Assembly: GCF_001440415.1 (NCBI RefSeq)
Contig: NZ_LLYA01000203.1
Span: 62,001 to 126,000, forward strand
Length of the DNA stretch: 64,000 bases
Source of the DNA: Bradyrhizobium retamae
GTDB taxonomy: Bacteria; Pseudomonadota; Alphaproteobacteria; Rhizobiales; Xanthobacteraceae
Reading direction: 5' to 3'
A program made the position numbers and the translations under genes. Positions 60,871 to 64,000 of the stretch are shown piece by piece (within the stretch, counting starts at the first letter, position 1; each line of letters opens with the position of its first letter). The notes below the pieces were generated by a model. That model worked only from the letters and a program-made list of their open reading frames with translations. It was not told the DNA's origin and did not search any database.

Positions 60871-61551
60871 ATGAACGTAATTGTTTTCGCATCACGTAAG
60901 GGGGGCTCGGGAAAGAGTACCCTGGCTGCTCACCTCGCTGCCCATGTTCACAAGGCAACGAAGCCCATCCTGCTCGTCGATGCCGATCCGCAGGGCTCAC
61001 TTACGCTCTGGCACAAATTGCGCGGCACCAACGAGCCGCCGATCAAGCCCGCGGTGAATTCCGTCAGCGGCATCGTCGCTGCCGCCAAGCGCGACGGCAT
61101 CGAATGGGTATTCATCGACACCCCGCCGAATTTGTCTGCCGTCGTCGACGATGCGATCCGTAACGCCACCATGGTGATCATTCCGGCGCGGCCCGGCGTG
61201 TTCGACGTAAACGCGGTGCAGGAAACCATTCAGACCTGCCGTTCGGCGCGCAAGCCCTACGCGGTTGTGATCAACGGTGCGCCTGCCGAACGCGACGGCG
61301 CCGAGAGCCGCATCGTCAGCATCGCGCGTGAAGCGCTGGCGAAATTCCGCGCGCCGGTGTGGAGCGGTCAGATCACCAACCGCGCCGATCTGATCATGGC
61401 GCTGAGCCAAGGCGAAGGCGCCCGCGAATACTACGCGGAAGGCCGGGCGGCTGCGGAGATCAGCAGGCTGTGGGGCGCGATCGAACGTTCGATCAAGGCG
61501 ATTCGCGGGACGGCGTCGGCATCGGGCGCCATGCACAAGCAGGCGGCGTAA
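60871..61551 (+). CDS. Orphan ParA-family ATPase
   Basis: A 226-residue P-loop ATPase of the ParA/MinD group. The deviant Walker A loop with the signature Lys is FASRKGGSGKSTLAAHLAAH (residues 5-24). LLVDADPQGSLTLWHKLRG and VFIDTPPNLSAVVDDAIRN follow. There is no ParB gene beside it. Such orphans often position cargo such as chromosome regions, chemoreceptors or granules. AACTGGAGG lies near the ATG. It is terminated by the hairpin at 61584. Confidence 0.9.
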   Translation: MNVIVFASRKGGSGKSTLAAHLAAHVHKATKPILLVDADPQGSLTLWHKLRGTNEPPIKPAVNSVSGIVAAAKRDGIEWVFIDTPPNLSAVVDDAIRNATMVIIPARPGVFDVNAVQETIQTCRSARKPYAVVINGAPAERDGAESRIVSIAREALAKFRAPVWSGQITNRADLIMALSQGEGAREYYAEGRAAAEISRLWGAIERSIKAIRGTASASGAMHKQAA

Positions 61552-61583
61552 CAACGCCGCTCTCGATCTGCCGGCTGATAAAG

Positions 61584-61612
61584 AACGCGCGGGCTCCGCG
61601 CGTTTTTCTTTT
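61584..61612 (+). terminator. Intrinsic terminator after the ParA-like gene
   Basis: AACGCGCGG-GCT-CCGCGCGTT is a perfect 9-base stem with a 3-base loop, followed by a T-rich tract. It lies 33 bases after the stop of the ParA-like gene. Confidence 0.88.
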
Positions 61613-61617
61613 TGATG

Positions 61618-61665
61618 GTTCGTCGTCATTCCGGGATGGTGCGTTAGCACCAGACACGGAATTAC
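61618..61665. repeat. REP-like palindrome
   Basis: GTCGTCATTCCGGGATGGTG continues into a GGTGC-GTTA-GCACC hairpin and then CACGGAATT. This CATTCCGGG-hairpin type is common between genes in Bradyrhizobium. It separates the ParA-like terminator from the small gene on the opposite strand. Confidence 0.6.
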
Positions 61666-61671
61666 AGTCTG

Positions 61672-61803
61672 TTACGCCACCATCAGCACGTAGAACACGA
61701 CGACCGGCGACAGCGTCAGGATCACCGACCAGACGCCGACGGCCCACAGAATGTCCTCGGTTGAAAAGCCCTGTTCAGGAATGCCGTTGTTCTCGAAATG
61801 CAC
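61672..61803 (-). CDS. Candidate 43-residue membrane protein
   Basis: Read from GTG at 61803, the product starts MHFENNGIPEQGFSTEDILW and continues as one hydrophobic helix ending VVVFYVLMVA. The polar head plus single C-terminal helix resembles small respiratory or transporter accessory proteins. The frame stays open further upstream without a good ATG. I see no clear ribosome-binding site, so the start is uncertain. The function is unknown. Confidence 0.45.
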   Translation of the reverse strand: MHFENNGIPEQGFSTEDILWAVGVWSVILTLSPVVVFYVLMVA

Positions 61804-62035
61804 GACGCGGCCCCGCGTTTTCTGTTGTATGGGGATGTTGAATACGGGAACGGCTTTAAGAAGCCGGTTGCGATTTCGCTTGCATTTGACCGCACCTGCT
61901 ACCGCCGATTAACCACCGCCATGTCTGGTTAACATTCCGTGACCGCATGGCGTCAAAGTCGATCGAACCCTCGCCCGTAGCGTTGGATTTTATGCGTATG
62001 GATCTCCCGCTCAGAAAAACGACGGGGGAAAAGCG

Positions 62036-62176
62036 ATGAGCGCTCACGAAAAGAAATTTCCGATTGCCGAGTACGCCCAGAGCATGCACGACGTTTTTCT
62101 GGTGTCGTCATTCGCCTCCTGGGCGATGCTGCTCGGCTTCGCGCCCGTGATGGCCTATCGCCTGCTGGTCAGCTAA
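62036..62176 (+). CDS. Small membrane protein (46 residues)
   Basis: The ORF encodes MSAHEKKFPIAEYAQSMHDV, then a single membrane helix (FASWAMLLGFAPVMAYRLLV). GGGGGAA precedes the ATG at a suitable distance. Its design, a polar head and one helix, is like that of the 43-residue candidate encoded nearby on the other strand. The function is unknown. Confidence 0.55.
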   Translation: MSAHEKKFPIAEYAQSMHDVFLVSSFASWAMLLGFAPVMAYRLLVS

Positions 62177-62224
62177 TTCCATTTCTCCCTCTCGCCATCG
62201 GGCGAGAGGGAGCCGATGCCATCC

Positions 62225-63172
62225 TTAAGCCCGCCGCAAAAGCTGTGGGCTCCGCCGCTCGATCTCCTCGTCGAGCAACGCTGCCAGCTCTGCGCTTATC
62301 TCCACCATCGGCAGGCGAACCTCGGCGCTGTCGATCAGTCCGTTGCGCGCCAGCCAGTATTTTGCGGGCGCCGGGCTCGGCTCGGCAAACAACAGCCGGC
62401 TCAGCCGGGAGAGTTCCTTCCAGCACGCCCGCGCGCCGTCGCGGTCGCCCTGCGCGAGCAGCGTGCGCAGCGATGCGAAGGCTTCGGTCTCCAGATGCGC
62501 CGACAACAGGATCGCGCCATCGGCTCCGTCGGCGAGCGCGTCGTGATACTCCGCGTCTTCGCCGGTCAGCACGCGAAAGCCTGCTGGCCGTCTCGCCAGA
62601 AAGTCAATCGACTGCGCGCGGTCGGCGCCGCAATCCTTCATGCCGACGATATTTGGATGCAAGGCAAGCTGCAGCAGCGTCTCGTTGGTGAGGCTGACGC
62701 CTGTCCGGTAGGGAATGTTGTAGAGCACGATCGGCCATGAAGCGTGATCGGCGAGCGCGATGAAGTGCTGCACGAGGCCGCGCTGCGACGGCCGGATGTA
62801 ATAGGGGCTCGCGATCAGATAGCCGTCGATCGGCCAGGTCGCCGTCTCATCCAGCGCATCGAGCATCTTCGCGGTGGAGGCGCCGGACAGGCCGAGCAGG
62901 ATCGGCAAGTGGCGCCGGCTGGCGGAGAACTCGCTCTGCGTCAGCGTCACCAGCCGCTCCAGTTCGCCTGCGCGGAGCGACATGCCTTCGCCCGACGTCG
63001 CCGCGAGAATGAAGCCGTCGACGGGGCCAGCCGCATAGTGTCGGACGAGCCGGCGCAGCGACGCCTCGTCGAGTTCGCCGTCGCGAAATGGCGTGATCAG
63101 CGGCAGCCACAGGCCCTGCAGCCGGCTTGCCAGGTCGTTGCTTGCCAGGTCGTGGGTCGAAGGGGCAGTCAT
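62225..63172 (-). CDS. DapA-family (dihydrodipicolinate synthase-like) aldolase
   Basis: A 315-residue class I aldolase of the DapA/NAL family. The Schiff-base Lys179 is in VGMKDCGAD, Tyr151 in LYNIPYRTG donates a proton, and Arg156 follows. The canonical TTGE pair of DapA is TSGE here (residues 59-62). It may be a dihydrodipicolinate synthase or a paralog acting on another oxoacid. The N-terminus carries a short tandem duplication (DLASNDLAS). ATG at 63172; a longer frame to 63328 reads through a terminator and is rejected. Confidence 0.88.
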   Translation of the reverse strand: MTAPSTHDLASNDLASRLQGLWLPLITPFRDGELDEASLRRLVRHYAAGPVDGFILAATSGEGMSLRAGELERLVTLTQSEFSASRRHLPILLGLSGASTAKMLDALDETATWPIDGYLIASPYYIRPSQRGLVQHFIALADHASWPIVLYNIPYRTGVSLTNETLLQLALHPNIVGMKDCGADRAQSIDFLARRPAGFRVLTGEDAEYHDALADGADGAILLSAHLETEAFASLRTLLAQGDRDGARACWKELSRLSRLLFAEPSPAPAKYWLARNGLIDSAEVRLPMVEISAELAALLDEEIERRSPQLLRRA

Positions 63173-63212
63173 CGTTCCATCTCCTTGTGGATAAGCGCCG
63201 GAGACGGGACCA

Positions 63213-63241
63213 ACAAAAAACCCCGTCCAGACGGCGGGGTT
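63213..63241 (-). terminator. Minus-strand intrinsic terminator before the DapA-like gene
   Basis: AACCCCG (63219-63225) pairs with CGGGGTT (63235-63241). On the minus strand the stem is followed by TTTTTT. It sits only 40 bases upstream of the DapA-like start codon, where it could end a short leader transcript. Confidence 0.75.
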
Positions 63242-63264
63242 CGGGATCGTGGGTTCGCTACAGA

Positions 63265-63342
63265 CTAGCGCGCGCGTCGATCTCGGGCCCCCGGATGGGG
63301 ACCTTTTTTCGACGACAGTGCTGCGCACGAACTCGTGATCAT
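63265..63342 (-). other. Possible 25-codon leader ORF upstream of DapA-like gene
   Basis: Minus-strand ORF MITSSCAALSSKKGPHPGAR with an Arg-rich end and a stop at 63265, 24 bases before the terminator stem at 63213-63241. Its codons overlap a GGTCCCC/GGGGGCC stem. An attenuation role is speculative, and no strong Shine-Dalgarno is seen. Confidence 0.3.
63286..63309 (+). terminator. Plus-strand intrinsic terminator-like hairpin
   Basis: GGCCCCC-GGAT-GGGGACC with one bulged A, followed by TTTTTT. It could end a short plus-strand RNA that begins near 63175; no such gene is seen. Confidence 0.5.
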
Positions 63343-63404
63343 GTGCGGATGATGGAGGCCGAGAACCTCAATGTCAATCTGTGCGGGAACATGACGCTGA
63401 CGCG

Positions 63405-63435
63405 AAAAAAAGCCGGGCCCAAAAGAGCCCGGCTT
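63405..63435 (-). terminator. Minus-strand intrinsic terminator
   Basis: AAGCCGGGC (63410-63418) pairs with GCCCGGCTT (63427-63435), and seven T follow on the minus strand. It lies 230 bases after the LysR stop and may end that transcript or a short RNA encoded in 63436-63665, where a 19-codon ORF (63542-63601) is the only other feature. Confidence 0.8.
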
Positions 63436-63665
63436 GAGGTATTGGCCACGTGAGGCCGACACAATCACCTTCCAAGAGGGATTACTGAACCGCCGCGTCA
63501 CTGGAGGAGGGGGACATATGCGCGACGCGACCGCTCAGCGTTTAAGCACTATGATCCTCATCAGTGCCCTGCAGCAACCATCCAAGCCGCATGTCAGTCA
63601 TGCGGAGAGCGGGGCCTCTATAAAATAGGCTAATCCGGAAAGCGGAAGAACGAGCGCCACCGTTT

Positions 63666-64000
63666 TTACGAGGGCCAGCGCTGCGCCTTGCTCACCACGA
63701 AGTCGCGAAACACCTGCACGCGTGCGACCGTCTTCAGTTCCTCAGGGTAAACGAAATACGTATCCACCGCGATCGAATCGGTTTCGCCGAACAACTGCAC
63801 CAGGCGGTTGTTCTCCTCGACCAGATAGTCGGGCAGGGCGGCGATGCCGAGCCCCTGCTGGCAGGCGCGAACGAGCCCCAAGATGTTGTTCACCTTGAAG
63901 TAGGCCTCGCGCGGGCCCGAGCCGTTGCGGCCGGCGTCGATCAGCCAGCTTCGGTTCTGCAGATGCGGCGGCACCTGCGCGTCGCCAAGCATGATGATGC
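63666..64000 (-). CDS. LysR-family regulator, C-terminal part (runs off window)
   Basis: The C-terminal part of a LysR effector-binding domain. The segments VNNILGLVRACQQGLGIAAL, LPDYLVEENNRLVQLFG and IAVDTYFVYPEELKTVARVQ, then FRDFVVSKAQRW, are typical of the second subdomain. The frame remains open past the window edge at 64000, so the helix-turn-helix lies outside. Confidence 0.85.
   Translation of the reverse strand, partial: IIMLGDAQVPPHLQNRSWLIDAGRNGSGPREAYFKVNNILGLVRACQQGLGIAALPDYLVEENNRLVQLFGETDSIAVDTYFVYPEELKTVARVQVFRDFVVSKAQRWPS

Overview
The window looks like ordinary chromosome of an alphaproteobacterium close to Bradyrhizobium (Nitrobacteraceae/Rhizobiales). This is inferred from the high GC, the split pntAA/pntAB/pntB transhydrogenase next to an aa3-oxidase subunit IV, a tRNA-His with U72 and A73 (the alphaproteobacterial form), paired phasin genes, an HWE-type histidine kinase, and several families of short palindromic intergenic repeats of the kind common in Bradyrhizobium. 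I see no prophage, insertion sequence, CRISPR array or rRNA operon.

Layout. 1-5 kb: edge of a response regulator, a TerC membrane protein, an M3 oligoendopeptidase, a secreted intradiol-dioxygenase-like protein and a small AbrB-type antitoxin/Doc toxin operon with a palindromic operator. 5-10.3 kb: aa3 oxidase subunit IV, proton-translocating transhydrogenase, an alpha/beta hydrolase, a ChaA-like cation/proton antiporter and a cupin. 10.5-19 kb: a repeat-rich anchored protein, a TPR lipoprotein, rpsU, aquaporin, purEK, a diguanylate cyclase, small conserved proteins and an FAD oxidoreductase. 19-31 kb: a large PAS-GGDEF-EAL protein, an ABC-F ATPase behind a structured leader with a short upstream ORF, a divergent GlpD-like dehydrogenase, a frameshifted adenylate cyclase, a TPR protein, a frameshifted GlcG-type protein and a polyamine-type ABC importer. 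31-43 kb: a sugar-type ABC importer without ATPase, membrane proteins, a cluster of very small genes, AsmA and a 3-oxoacid CoA-transferase. 43-55 kb: an iron ABC importer (no ATPase) with Irr-box-like sites, a PLP dehydratase with a divergent ArsR regulator, an HWE kinase, a TctCBA tricarboxylate transporter, and TetR/GST. 55-64 kb: a PdhS-like multi-PAS kinase with an altered ATP-binding G2 region, two phasins, tRNA-His, small proteins, an orphan ParA, a DapA-like aldolase with a structured upstream region, and the end of a LysR gene.

The genes are mostly housekeeping and nutrient-uptake modules rather than one large system. Themes are cyclic-nucleotide signalling (two GGDEF proteins, one broken class III cyclase, one cNMP-binding protein), solute import (four ABC or tripartite systems, three of them missing a usual component here) and polyhydroxybutyrate storage (phasins). 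The most promising undescribed element is the ABC-F leader at about 22.02-22.28 kb. It has an ideal Shine-Dalgarno, a 23-codon ORF ending in a perfect 10-bp hairpin, and a downstream strand that could pair either with the leader or with the ABC-F ribosome-binding site. Other points are the GlpD-like protein lacking expected substrate contacts, the kinase lacking a G2 box, dispersed repeats that supply the C-termini of two small proteins, and two single-base frameshifts in otherwise intact genes.
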